Assembly: GCF_018446385.1 (NCBI RefSeq) | Contig: NC_056005.1 | Coordinates: 93,896,984-93,960,983 of the forward strand | DNA length: 64,000 nt | Origin: Zingiber officinale | Lineage: Eukaryota > Streptophyta > Magnoliopsida > Zingiberales > Zingiberaceae | Direction of reading: 5' to 3' | Shown: positions 1 through 10,456 of the stretch, piece by piece | Layout of the letters: the number at the start of each line of letters is the position of its first letter | Position numbering within the stretch: the first letter of the stretch is position 1 | The notes under the pieces: model-generated | Databases searched by the model: none | What the model was told of the DNA's origin: nothing | Seen by the model: only the letters and a program-made list of their open reading frames with translations | Translations under genes and position numbers: made by a program

Positions 1-1721
1 CTCCAGCTGAAAATTAGATGGTCAGCAATTCACAGCCAAAGAAACTTCTTCAGAGAAGCTGAGATCAACTCACAAATACAAAGCAATCAGCTCCTGCTAA
101 AATCAAAAAGATCTGTTTGAATTAAGCCAAATACTGAAGAAACAATTAATAAGGTTCAAAATAAAAAGATACAACTGTTCCAAATTCATCTACTACCAAT
201 AATAGATTTAGAAATGCTTAGCCCAGAAACTACAAGCAAAAAAATATATATATGTGAAAGACACGGGAGAGAAACTATTTGAAAAGACATATATATAAGT
301 GCCAGGTCAGAAAGACAAATTCATGAAGCATATAATGAATAACCAAACTTGGTTGTTATAATTAATCAGCAGATGAAATCTATGGCCTAAAACATTATCA
401 AAATGCATTCAGTTTTCAATAGTGATTTCCACCTTGATCGGAGAAAATAAATTAAGAAACATAATCACAACTGGCTCTAAGAATCAGGGACCAAAAATCC
501 ATTTACAGACATGAAGTATATAGAACATTAGATGTAATAATAGCTAGCTCAAAAGTTCCATCAATTCAAAGAGTTTAAAGATCAAGAATTGAAAAATGCA
601 AAAGCAAGTAAAATCCATTAATAAATATATGGAGAACACTAAATTTAGGTCCCAATTCATCCAAGTTGCTAATAAATTAAATTACAGTCTGAGAACAACT
701 GCCACACATCTCCATAAACTGATAACACAAAAATAGATACTAAACTACAACTACATTACCCAGACTACCAATCAAAAGATAGATAACTACCGACTAATGA
801 CTAGGAACATAGACTCGATTGGAGATTGACAGATCGAATCTTAGGCCAACACTCTGCTTAAGTTCAATAACACTCCATTATGAAATATTTGACTAAGTTG
901 CTTTCTATGGAACACCTTTAAACATTCAGACTCCAATCATCATAGTTTGGCAAGCTGAAAACATCTAACATGGAGATATATATCCCTTAGATTTTCATTA
1001 ACAAGACTTGTAATCTGATCCATTTAATATGAACACATAAAGAGGGCTATAAATATATTTCAGGATTGCAATAATTATGTGTCATCTGTAATCGCGGCAC
1101 ATTAAACGCAACCAAATTGAGTATACACATAATCTTAAACTGGTCGGCCACTCTGGTGATCACTTGATCTAATCTCTCCCTTTATCAAAAAGGAAAGCAA
1201 AAAACTTTATTCGCAATCACTTCTTTCTTGGAATTGTTTTGTCTTGACCAATAAAAATGACTCAGGCGCATTTCAGGCACCTATCCTTCGACATGAACCC
1301 TCCAGTCTCAGAATGCCGATTCTGTTTCCCTCCATCCGAATCTCTGGTCCATCTCGAAAAGCCCCAACAAACACATCAACTCCAACGCACTTGTTCCCGA
1401 ATTACTTGTGTTGTTGCACTAGCCATATAAAGCATCGCAATTATAATGCCCAACCTTTATAAGTAAAACAAAACAAAAACAAAATTTTCACAACTAAATT
1501 CTAAATAAAGAAAATCCTAAATCTGTGGCCAGCATAAGATCTAGAAAACTCGAACTTGAACCCTGCCGTCTTAAAAATAATCCAGGTCCAAAAACCTCTC
1601 AGCCCAATACCATACCACTAGAAATGTCCTCGAGTAGCGCAAAACCGCAAGCCAAAAGCAATCATCAGCTGGTTATCAACCCTAAGCCCAGACCCGGAAG
1701 AAGACGACGTAAGTCTCTCAC
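1..1721. other. AT-rich non-coding stretch, intron-like
   Basis: No recognisable coding region. The sequence is A/T-rich with short chance ORFs only. Read on the minus strand it looks like intron sequence: it follows a strong donor at 1720-1721 and has an acceptor-like TTTTCAG near positions 7-13. It may be the first intron of a minus-strand gene whose body lies left of the window. This is inference. Confidence 0.3.
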
Positions 1722-1768
1722 CTGTTTCCCAGGTCACGAGACATTGACTTCCCGAGCCCCCAATCCAT
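1722..1768 (-). CDS. Possible first coding exon of a minus-strand gene (unidentified)
   Basis: An ATG at 1768 (minus strand) opens a short frame, MDWGLGKSMSRDLGNR, which runs into a very good splice donor, AACAG|GTGAGAG. The upstream minus-strand sequence (about 1800-2000) is GA-rich and GC-rich, as plant 5' leaders often are, and contains a short upstream ORF. I do not recognise the peptide. The opposite strand also offers a 48-codon frame from 1831 (MANQVPSLASLAQSPAP...), so the strand is not settled. A transcript or a homologue left of the window would decide. Confidence 0.22.
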
Positions 1769-2087
1769 ATCGTCAGACAGCAATCCGTTAGCTGCTCTAG
1801 TCCATTACGAAGGAGAAACCAAACAAGGTCATGGCGAACCAGGTCCCCTCGCTAGCTTCCCTCGCCCAGTCGCCCGCCCCTTCTCTCTCTCTCCGCTCCG
1901 CTCCACAGCTCAAGGTGTCGCTTCTAAAAGCCTCGATCGCCGGGCTTTGGAAATTTCTCGTGGCCGAGAACGGATGAAATGACCAAAATGGGCCTCGCAT
2001 CGTTAAGTTGCACCTCGGTAACAACCAGACCAAACTTAACCACGCAGCCATTGTGCAACACGTCAGCTATTTGCTGTATCTCAATTG

Positions 2088-2540
2088 AGTCCGGATCTTC
2101 TGCGCCGGCCTCCCGTGCGCCCTCTGCGCCCGTCGCTACGCGACAAAAAATCCACGCGCTAAGCACGTGCGTTTCTCTGATCGGTCTTGTTGACCGATCA
2201 GCATTCCAAGCAAACTTTTTTTAATTTTTTTTTTTTAAAAAAAGTATTTACTCTTTTTTATTAGGATTAATATGGATCGAAGTATATTGGACTTGTATAA
2301 TTATTATATGTATTAGAAACGTTTTTATTTATTATTTTATTTTTTAAAAAAAAATTAAAAAAATTTTGCTTGGAATGTTGATCGGTCAACAAGACCGATC
2401 AGCATTCCTGCTGATCGGTCTGCTGACCGATCAGCATTCTTGCTGATCGGAGAAACGCACGTGCTTAGCGCGTGGATTTTTTGTCGCGTAGCGACGGACG
2501 CAGAGGGCGCACGGGAGGCGGGCGCAGAGGATCCGGTCTC
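2088..2540. mobile_element. Mutator-type MITE with long terminal inverted repeats
   Basis: A 453-bp element flanked by a perfect 10-bp direct repeat, ATCTCAATTG, at 2078-2087 and 2541-2550. The two ends are inverted copies of each other over more than 120 bp (left about 2088-2222, right about 2370-2540). Both contain GACAAAAAATCCACGCGC and AAGCACGTGCG. Long inverted ends with a 9-11 bp target duplication are typical of Mutator-like elements (established knowledge). It has no coding capacity and the middle is A/T-rich. Both arms carry GATCGGTC...GACCGATC dyads, and the right arm has an extra copy, so the arms are not equal in length. The dyad is the same as that arrayed in LTR elements B and E. 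Confidence 0.85.
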
Positions 2541-2550
2541 ATCTCAATTG

Positions 2551-3030
2551 CGTGTCTCAGACTTCAGAGCACAGGTTTATGAGTTCAGATCTTTGACCCG
2601 TATGGTCGCTTCTTTAATTTACACTTCGAATCATTGTATAAAATTAATTACAATCTCTTCTAAATCATTTAGATTATAATTTAAGTCGAGATTAATCTCT
2701 ACGATCTAACGTGTGTAAATTGTAGAAGGGATATGAAAAAACATCAGAAATTACCAATAAAAAGGATCTGAACGCTAGAACTTCAAGATTAGCGGTGTGC
2801 TGACTTCGAGTTCCATGTCAAAGGGCAGTTTCGGGATAGAACAGGGTATGGCCTTTCCACGCAAAACTACCTATCAGGTAATTAATTAGTGAATAAACAC
2901 CAGCTTTTACCATAAATTACGGATAGCAAAATTTTAAATTCAGATTTAATTTTATTGTTTATAATTAAAAAAATATTTTTTTAAGAAAACAAAAGTTAAA
3001 GGCTTCGGAGTTATTGGGTTTTGGGTGGCG
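2551..3030. other. Non-coding intergenic stretch
   Basis: A/T-rich DNA with no ORF of note and no repeat structure that I can recognise. Confidence 0.4.
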
Positions 3031-3370
3031 GGGCCCGCGGAACGTTTCCTCGGAGACGGAAGGAAAAAGTTGAGGGGCGATTCCGTGACCGTCGATCCCG
3101 CCGCGGCGATGACGTGGCTGAATTCTAACCGAAAGCGGTGAGGTGGGACCCGCCTGCTGCGGTGCCGCCGCTTTATTTTCTCACTTTTTTATTTTCCTTT
3201 TGCCTTTTTCCTGTTTTCTAACTGAAGCGATCCAGCGACCCGTAGAAAGCACGTGGAGCGGGGACCGCAGTACACGTGGAAGGTCGCCAGGCATCCGCGT
3301 TGCACGTCCCTGGCTTCGGCCACCAGGAGCACGTATCCGCAGGTAGACACGTGTCAAGGACATAAGCAAC
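3030..3370. promoter_or_regulatory. GC-rich stretch with clustered ACGTG boxes
   Basis: An island of high GC between A/T-rich flanks. It holds six ACGT cores in about 250 bp: GACGTGGC near 3109, CACGTGG near 3251, ACACGTGGAAG near 3272, CACGTCC near 3303, CACGTATCC near 3331 and ACACGTGTC near 3348. Such boxes are binding sites for bZIP and bHLH factors (ABRE/G-box type). No coding region fits here. It could be a distal promoter of the candidate minus-strand gene at 1722-1768, now separated from it by the MITE, or the orphaned promoter of a lost gene. Confidence 0.35.
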
Positions 3371-4040
3371 GCAATGAGTCAACCTCCCAGCCGGCTTAAA
3401 TCTTATTCCTATCATCCAATTGATAATTTTAATTAAAAAAATCCTATAATTTTATAAGAGGGTTAAATTATATTTTAAAATTTAGTTTAATTTATATTAA
3501 ATTTAAATTTAATTTTAGGTTCAATAAAAAAAAAATTGATAAACGTCATATCAGATATTGATATGAGTCATTTGGAATCATAAATTTTTTAAATAATTTT
3601 GTCCACTAAACTTAGTATAACATTTTAATTTAACAAGTTAGAATTAATAAAGAGTTACTTCAATTAATTCCACTAAACCAAATGTACCAGGTTGAAATTA
3701 TATCTTTCTGAATATACATAGATAGAGTTTCCCTAATTTATTATCATAATGTAAAACTTATCCAGTATTATTTATCAAGTCAAACTTTATCTCTAATTAA
3801 ACTAATTCTAATTACTAACCGGATTACTATTATTTTGGAGATGTCAATTAATTTGATGTCTCCTCTGAATTATTAAACTTGAGTTTAAATTTTAAATATG
3901 TATCGATTTATTTTATAGTTTTATTCGTGGATTTTGTAATTTTGATTGAATTTATATTTTGATTTTATACATTTTCTTGATTAATTTATTTTATTTTGGG
4001 ATTTATTTTTAGTCATATGAATTTTATCTTTTTGGTACAT
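3371..4040. other. AT-rich intergenic stretch
   Basis: Very A/T-rich with no coding signal; probably old, decayed repeat DNA. I see no target duplication or terminal repeat. Confidence 0.4.
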
Positions 4041-4059
4041 AATATTAAGTTTATATTTG

Positions 4060-4470
4060 TTAAATAGCCGATCACTTTTGGTTTGAATGAGAATTCATTT
4101 TTCATTCAAGTGAGTATCTTCTTCCTTCTTCCTCTCAAGCTCTCCCTCTCCTCCTCAACTTGGCCGAACCATACATAGGTGCTAGCACACCTTTTGTGTG
4201 GTTTTCTCCACCTACGTGTTCGTGTGGATACTTCTAGAGGGGTATCTATCTTGATACTCTCAAGATCCGGCGTTTTGGACGAGCGGGATATGCGAAAGGC
4301 ACGCTTCGAAGGTATAATTCTTCTTCATGTAGATCTAGGAGTAGATCTAAGCTGTAAACTCGTACTCGTATCGTTTTTGAAAAGTTTTCTTCGCACGAGA
4401 TCCGTTGGCTAGGGTGATTCGGGGTTTCCGCGACGCGAAAAGCGGTTTTCGCGGCCCGAAAAACCCAACA
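4060..4470 (+). repeat. Copia-like LTR fragment
   Basis: The stretch ends CCCGAAAAACCCAACA, followed by GTGGGAATCCAAG, which weakly resembles a plant copia primer binding site (TGGTATCAGAGC). A pyrimidine-rich leader-like part lies near 4115-4160. The left end is not clear. Because LTR ends are short inverted repeats, the opposite reading (an LTR starting TGTTGGG on the minus strand) is also possible; it could then be the other end of element C. Confidence 0.4.
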
Positions 4471-4539
4471 GTGGGAATCCAAGTTTTAATTAGATTTTTA
4501 TTTTGAGTTAAGGTTAGAAATGATTTAAAGGTAGAGTTA

Positions 4540-5377
4540 TGTTGGAATCTCAAGGTTGCTTTGGTGTGATCAACAAGTTAAGTTAGGTCCTGTGTGTTTT
4601 TAACATTGTGTCTAAGTATGTAGGAGCTTAGGAGCACAAGTAGTCGAGCGGAAGACGCAACTAGCGAGAAGGACGGCACACAATGTGTCCGAGGGATGAG
4701 GCGCTGCGGAAGAGTACACTGGCGGACGAGAAGGAAGCGTGCGGTGGTTCCGAGAGATGAGAAGCCTGAGCAGAAGATTGCTCGGGGAGCAAGAGACGCA
4801 GTTAACGAGAAGGTCGTCATGGGATGCGACAGAGGGACGAAGACTGCGGATGAGTACGCTGGCGGACGAGAAGGAAGCATACGACGATTCCGAGGGACGA
4901 GAAGCCGGAGTGGAAGCCTTCTCGAGAAGACCGAAAGTTGGGTTCGAGTGAGCCCTATTCCGGATAGCTGAAATCACCTAAGCAAGCGGAGCCGGAGCGG
5001 AAGACCCGGATCGAGACAAGCAACACCGGAGCAGAGGGCCCGGACCAGAAAGTCAACTTGGTTAACTTAGTGGTCCGGGCACCCGGATCCATTCCGGGCG
5101 CCCGGAACCATTCCGAGCGCTCGGAGTTGGATTGTATCCAGATCGCGGTCAAACCGTGATCCGTACGTAGGGGATAAAATTTTATCCACCTAGGGCGTAT
5201 GGAACCCTTCGGGACGCCCCGACCAAGGCTATAAATACAACTTTGGTCCAGAAGCTTTCAATCAACATAAGCAATTCATTTCCAACACTTGTACGCTTTG
5301 TTTCTATATTAGTTTCTCTGTTTTGCGCTTCATTGCTGCTATTCAACCCCCTTCTAGCCGGCCACCGCGATTCAACA
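4540..5377 (+). repeat. 5' LTR of element A
   Basis: 838 bp, TGTTGGAATC...ATTCAACA. A TATA box (CTATAAATAC) near 5230 is followed by the presumed transcript start region. It matches the copy at 7413-8230 along its whole length, with scattered substitutions and small indels. Confidence 0.9.
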
Positions 5378-5439
5378 AGTGGTATCAAAGCCAAGACGCT
5401 TCAAGAGGACTAACCGTCGAACGAAGCAACGAAATAATT

Positions 5440-6860
5440 GCCAGACCAACTATCTACCCGCCGAAGTTCGAAGGGGAATTCTCTAGTTGGAAAAAGCGAA
5501 TGCAGGTATTTTTTTAAGACTGATTTCAATTTATTATTAATTATGGAATTTGGTTTTACAGTACCATAAGCCAAAGAAAAATACCAATGGATGAAAAAGG
5601 AGCAAGTCGACTACGTGACAAACGACAAGGCAGAATTCTATCTGTTAAGTGTTCTCCCGCCACAAGAAGTCAACAGGATCGGCAACTACAACTCTGAGAA
5701 GGAACTTTGGGAAAAGTTCCTTGAGTTGCACGAAGGAGTGTCCGAAGCCAAGCTCGTAAAACGAGATTTACTCCGCAACCAGCTCACCAGCCTGCGACTT
5801 GGGGAAGACGAGACAGTTGCGCATCTGCACTCAAGAATAAAGGAAATCATCACCGGACTTTCGAATCTCAGAGAGACGGTAAGTAACCGAGATTCGCTAA
5901 GGTACACACTAAATTCTTTTCCTAGAAATTCAAAATGTGCGTCACTAGTAGATGTCTTTTATATTTCAAAAGACTTAGAAAAAATTACATTAGAATAATT
6001 CTTTTCCACATTTGAAGTGCATGAATCAAAATGTGCAGGTACGAAGGAGCCCAAGCACAACATCATTCTCAAAGTATCGAGAGACGAACCTGAGTTAGAG
6101 TCCTCTCTCGACAACGAGGAAATGGTAATGATGGTAAAGCGATTTAAGAAGTTATGTAATTATAGAAAAATTAACCATCCGCGGGGTAGAAAGAAAAGGA
6201 TGATCCGCTGCTACCACTGCAACGAAGAAGGACACGTCAAGGACAACTGCCCCAAGCTGAGGAATAAGGACATGGATAAAGGTAAGAAGCATGTTCAAAA
6301 ACGTAAGGCATTAAAAGCAATGTGGGACGATACGTCGTCCGAATCGGAAGTTGAAGTCTTCTCCGGACTTGCACTAATGGCAAGTCATCAAGACGACGAC
6401 TGCGAGTCAAGCTCTTCCGAAATGAGCATCGAGAGTATCGATGAAGGGGGAGTCACGTTGGAAGATAGCAGCAATTCAGGGGGAGAAACGGACAACGAGA
6501 TCAACAAGATAAATCAGGTACGATCTCTTCCTCCCGATAAACTCTTTAAGTTTATTAAGTTATTAACTAAGGATTACTGTAAATTAGAAAAGGAAATTAA
6601 GAATTTAAAAATAATATTAGCTAAATCTTGCCCGATAGAAAAGTTCGACAGAATTAAATTAGAAAATGATAATTTAAAAATACAAGTAAATAACTTGAAA
6701 ATTCATGCATGCTCATCTAACACCCATGTTAGAAAATTTAACAATTTAAATTAGTATTTTAGATATCATAAGAGACAAATTAGGAACATTTCAAAAAGAT
6801 ATATCCCTAACAAATTTTTAGTCAATCTAGTAGGCTGGAACCTATATTAGATTCCAAAGT
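5440..6860 (+). pseudogene. gag of element A (decayed)
   Basis: Copia-type gag (UBN2/DUF4219-like). The N-terminal part near 5457-5517 reads PPKFEGEFSSWKKRMQVFF; compare the 'FxGxNFxxWKxRM' pattern of plant copia gags. A zinc knuckle CYHCNEEGHVKDNC (C-X2-C-X4-H-X4-C) lies near 6211-6252, followed by an acidic, Ser-rich region and a coiled-coil-like lysine-rich segment near 6560-6720. A tail resembling FLVNLVGWNLY is related to the C-terminal motif of the B and E gags. Broken, about two breaks. No pol follows. Confidence 0.8.
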
Positions 6861-7412
6861 CCTGTTTAACTTGAACCATTAGTTAGATTCAGCACTTTTA
6901 GCGAGAAAATTAGACATTAAATTTCTTTATGAGGTTTTGTGTAAGAAAGTGGTTGTTACTCCAATAACCAAGAAGGCCTAGTGTCTCGCCACTGCTTAGA
7001 AGCCAAAATATTGAAATAAAATGTTTAATTAACTTTTTGATAAAACATTAAGATTGAAATTTAATAATGCTTTAAAAAAAATTTAAAATATTTTTGCCTA
7101 CGTTAAAATTTATTCGGAAAACATTTTTTTTAAGAAACTTAGAAACTTTGTTGAAAATTATTGCAAATGTTTAAGTTAAATCATTGAAATTATTTTCAAA
7201 AATTTTCTAAGTTTTAACCCTTAGATTTTTTTTTTAACCCCATTTTTTATGTGATCAAAGGGGGAGAAGGAAAAATATAAATCTAGGGGGAGGTAAACTA
7301 AAATTTAAATTTTCTATCTTTTTTTGTACTTTATTGCAAAATTAGTTAGTTTACTTTTTATGTCTATTTACCTTATCTTAACTTGGGTTGCTCACATCAA
7401 AAAGTGGAAGAT

Positions 7413-8230
7413 TGTTGGAACCTCAAGGTTGTTTTGGTGTGATCAACAAGTTAAGTTAGGTCCTGTGTATTTTTAACCTTATGTCTAAGTGTGCAAGAGC
7501 TAAGGAGCACAGGTAGTCGAGCGGAAGACGCGACTAGCGAGAAGATGGCACGCGGTGCGCCCGAGGGATGTGGTGCTGCAGAAGAATACACTGGCGGACG
7601 AGAAGGAAGTGTGCGGTGGTTCCGAGGGGCGAGAAGCCGGAGCGGAAGACTGCTCGGGGAGTAAGAGACGCAGCTAGTGAGAAGGTCGGCACGGGATGCG
7701 ACCGAGGGACGAAGACTGCGAATGAGTACGCTGGCGAACGAGAATGAAGCACACGACAATTCCGAGGGACGAGAAGCCGAAGCGGAAGCCTGCTTGAGAA
7801 GACCGGAAGTTGGGTTCGGGTGAGCCCTATTCCGAATGGCTGAAATCACCCAAGCAAGCGGAGCTGGATTAGAAGAACTGGACCGAGGCAAGCAGCACCG
7901 GAGTAGAGGGCCCGGACTAGAAAGTCAACTTGGTTGACTTAGTGGTCCGGGAGCCCGGAACCATTCCGGGTGCCCGGAGTTGGACTTTATCCAGAGCAAG
8001 GTCAAAGCGTGATCCGTTCGTAGGGAATAAAATTGTATCCCCCATGGCACCTGGAACCCTTTGGGGTGCCCTGACCAAGAATATAAATACAGTCCTGGTC
8101 CAGAAGCTTTTAATCAACACAAACAATTTATTTCCAATACTTGTACACTTTATTTCTAGGTTAGTTTCTCTGTTTTGCGCTTTATTGCTGCTATTTAACC
8201 CCCCTTCTAGCTGGCCACCGCAATCCAACA
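7413..8230 (+). repeat. 3' LTR of element A
   Basis: 818 bp, TGTTGGAACC...ATCCAACA, preceded by the purine tract AAAAAGTGGAAGAT. TATA box ATATAAATAC near 8090. Confidence 0.9.
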
Positions 8231-8333
8231 AGTTAGACTTGTATCCAAGTCCGAATTTTATTATACATAGCTCTTTTAGATCCAATATCATGTTTAGATA
8301 CTTGAATCATAAGGTAAATTTTTTCAACTGTTC

Positions 8334-9640
8334 TTATAATTCTTTAACTTGACTTTTCAAGATAGAATTTTCTTCCTCAAGGTTTGCAACTTGAGTTGAA
8401 TTTCGGTCTTGAACTTGGTCAGTTAAGAAGGTCAAGCTTAGTTGTTTCTTAAGGATGTTAATTTCTTTAAGGAGGAATTTAGCGTGTTCCTCAGTTTTTA
8501 TTAATTTTTTATTTAAGCAGGAAATTATTTTAAAAAAATTTACAGTATAATTAAAATTTACCCCAGTTGGTTCATCTGAACCGGATGTGGATCCATTGCT
8601 CGACTCATATTTAGGCTCGTCTTCTTGATCCAATTCACCTCTGGTTGCCATCAGTGCGAGGTAACTTGCTTGTTTTGGTTCGCCGACTTTTGATCCATCC
8701 GAGGACTTGTCCCACATCGCTTGGAGCACCTCTTTCTACTCTGTCTTCTTTGTCTTGTCTTCGTTTGAGCAATTGTATTGAAGTGCCCCTTCTTGTTGTA
8801 ACAGTAGCACGTGACGTTCGCCTTTGGGTTGTTAGATGTGGACTTGGACATCTTGTTCATGTCATCTTTGGAGAAGTTTCTTTTACATCTAGTGAACATT
8901 TTTTTACCATATTCACTAGCTGCTCTTCTTTCGTCAGACTCCGAGTCAGATTCTGTCTTTGGCTCAGGTTCGTGGTTTGCCTTCCTTTGAAGTACCTACA
9001 AGGAAGGAGATCCCTTTCTCGACCTTTGTGGCGTTAATTTGTTCGTGCAATTCCAATTTACAAAATAGCTCGTCTAATTTTAACTTTGAAAGGTTTCTCG
9101 AAAATTTATAGGCATCTACAATCAATGCCTACAGTGCATTTCAAGGAAACAAAATCAGAACATACCTGATAATGTCGCGGTTTTTGAGTTGATGTATGAT
9201 CATGTGTAGGTCGTTGAGGATATCCTTGATCCTCACATGTTGTTGGCTTGCAATTTCTCCATCCCGCATTTTGATATTAAATAAGGAATTCAATAGGAGG
9301 TCACGTTTCGTTACCCTCGAGTCGGTCGTTCCTTCATATAGTTCGACCAGTTTGTTCCACAGCTCCTTTGGGTTGTTGAACGGCTTGACTCAGTTCAACT
9401 CTTCCTTGGTCAGCCCGCATTGGAGGCTATTCAACCCCTTGTTGTCAGTCTAGGCCTTCTTCTTCATATTCGGGTTTCATTCCTCTAGGTCGATAGGTGT
9501 TTTGGCTGCTTTATCAACTAGAACCTGGTACCCACGTCGGATTGAGAACCACTGCTCGATGTCAATTTTCAAGTAGACCTCTATTCTCTTCTTCTAATAC
9601 AGAAAATCGTTTCCGTTAAAGAGAGGAGGGCGAGCAGTAA
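8334..9640 (-). pseudogene. gag remnant of element C
   Basis: Read on the minus strand. Near 9640-9560 is an N-terminal gag pattern (PPLFNGNDF, then a lysine-rich KKRIEVYLK). Near 8810-8760 is a zinc-knuckle-like CYCYNKKGHF that lacks full spacing. An acidic Ser-rich stretch and a coiled-coil-like Lys/Leu-rich part follow down to 8334. The order matches element A's gag, but the sequence is clearly different. Decayed, several breaks. Confidence 0.65.
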
Positions 9641-9938
9641 TGTATCATTCAAGTTAGGTCATTTGAGTTATCTTGCAAAAAACTATATGGAGAAAAAAAA
9701 TGTTCTAAGACTAAGTCTTGAATTAGCAGAGTTTGAAGAGAAAAAAAAATATCGATAACTCGAATGGTGTTGCACCAACTTCGAGTGAAAACTAAACTAG
9801 AAAGAATTATTTGAAAAGGTAAATTTTACCAATTCAAATAAGATCCTAAAACCTGAAATCCAAAAAGAAATAAAATAATTACCCCTGCTTGATTGATGGT
9901 TGCACCAATTCAAAGCATAATCTAGCTCTGATACCATT

Positions 9939-10456
9939 TGTTGGATCGAAACACACATGAGAGGGGGGTGAATCACGTGGCTTTAAAAACTATTTCTTTT
10001 TCTTTTTAAAACTAAGTATGAGTGCAGCGGAATAACAAGAAAACAAGTAAAAAAGGCATACATTCGATTTTTACTTAATTCGGAGCTTTCAGCGACTCCT
10101 ACTCTAAGACTCAGATCTCACAGACCTATCAATGAGTAATCCATTAAAAACGTCTTCTGGAATCGCCAGAAGAGAGGATCAAGTACAAAGAAAAGTCAGG
10201 ACAAGTGTAACTGTTACACTTTCCTTTATGCAAAAATCAAGTACAGTATGAAACATTCATTACCCAACACCTTTGACGATGATCGGATCTGTCTCGGTGT
10301 TGGACAGCTCCTCAGCAGTAGTAAGGTGTAGCAGCGTCGTAGCAGAGCAACAGCAGGAAGTCAGAGGACTCAGAACATCGAATGAACGCGTAGAAACTTG
10401 TAAATGAGGTGTTTTTGAGTTCTTGGTCGAGAGCCTCTTTTATTGAGTGTTGAAGG
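9939..10456 (-). repeat. LTR of element C, part left of insertion B
   Basis: Plus-strand sequence starts TGTTGGATCG, the inverted end of a minus-strand LTR whose end reads CGATCCAACA. It runs to the target duplication GAAGG (10452-10456) of element B. The sequence on the other side of B (from 17647, starting GAAGGCACCTTCC) continues it. A dyad GAAGGCACCTTCC / GAAGGTGCCTTC lies at that junction. Confidence 0.65.

Larger units (their letters stand above)
4540..8230 (+). mobile_element. Element A: gag-only copia-like LTR retrotransposon
   Basis: A complete LTR-bounded element of 3.69 kb with target duplication AGTTA at 4535-4539 and 8231-8235. LTRs are 4540-5377 and 7413-8230, both TGTTGG...CAACA. 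A primer binding site TGGTATCAAAGC lies at 5380-5391, and a purine-rich tract precedes the 3' LTR. The internal part is only 2 kb and shows gag alone. I see no protease, integrase, reverse transcriptase or RNase H, so it fits the non-autonomous terminal-repeat-with-gag (TR-GAG) class. The LTRs differ visibly from each other, so it is not recent. It is inserted inside element C. Fossil; gag broken in about two places. Confidence 0.88.
8236..10456 (-). mobile_element. Element C: old minus-strand copia-like element (interrupted host of A and B)
   Basis: The minus strand shows an LTR ending CGATCCAACA (its edge is 9939 on the plus strand), followed by a primer binding site TGGTATCAGAGC at 9936-9925. 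Gag sequence then runs left to about 8334. The LTR runs right from 9939 to 10456, is cut by element B, and resumes at 17647. The internal part is cut at 8235 by element A. Its other end is not certain; the LTR-like piece at 4060-4470 is a candidate. No pol is seen in what remains. It is the oldest layer of the nest. Fossil, broken in several places. Confidence 0.7.

Noticed and set aside
1831-1977. 48-codon plus-strand frame starting MANQVPSLASL with a good start context
   Set aside because: Stops before any recognisable domain. No continuing exon seen to the right, where a MITE and non-coding DNA lie; kept only as an alternative to the minus-strand exon.
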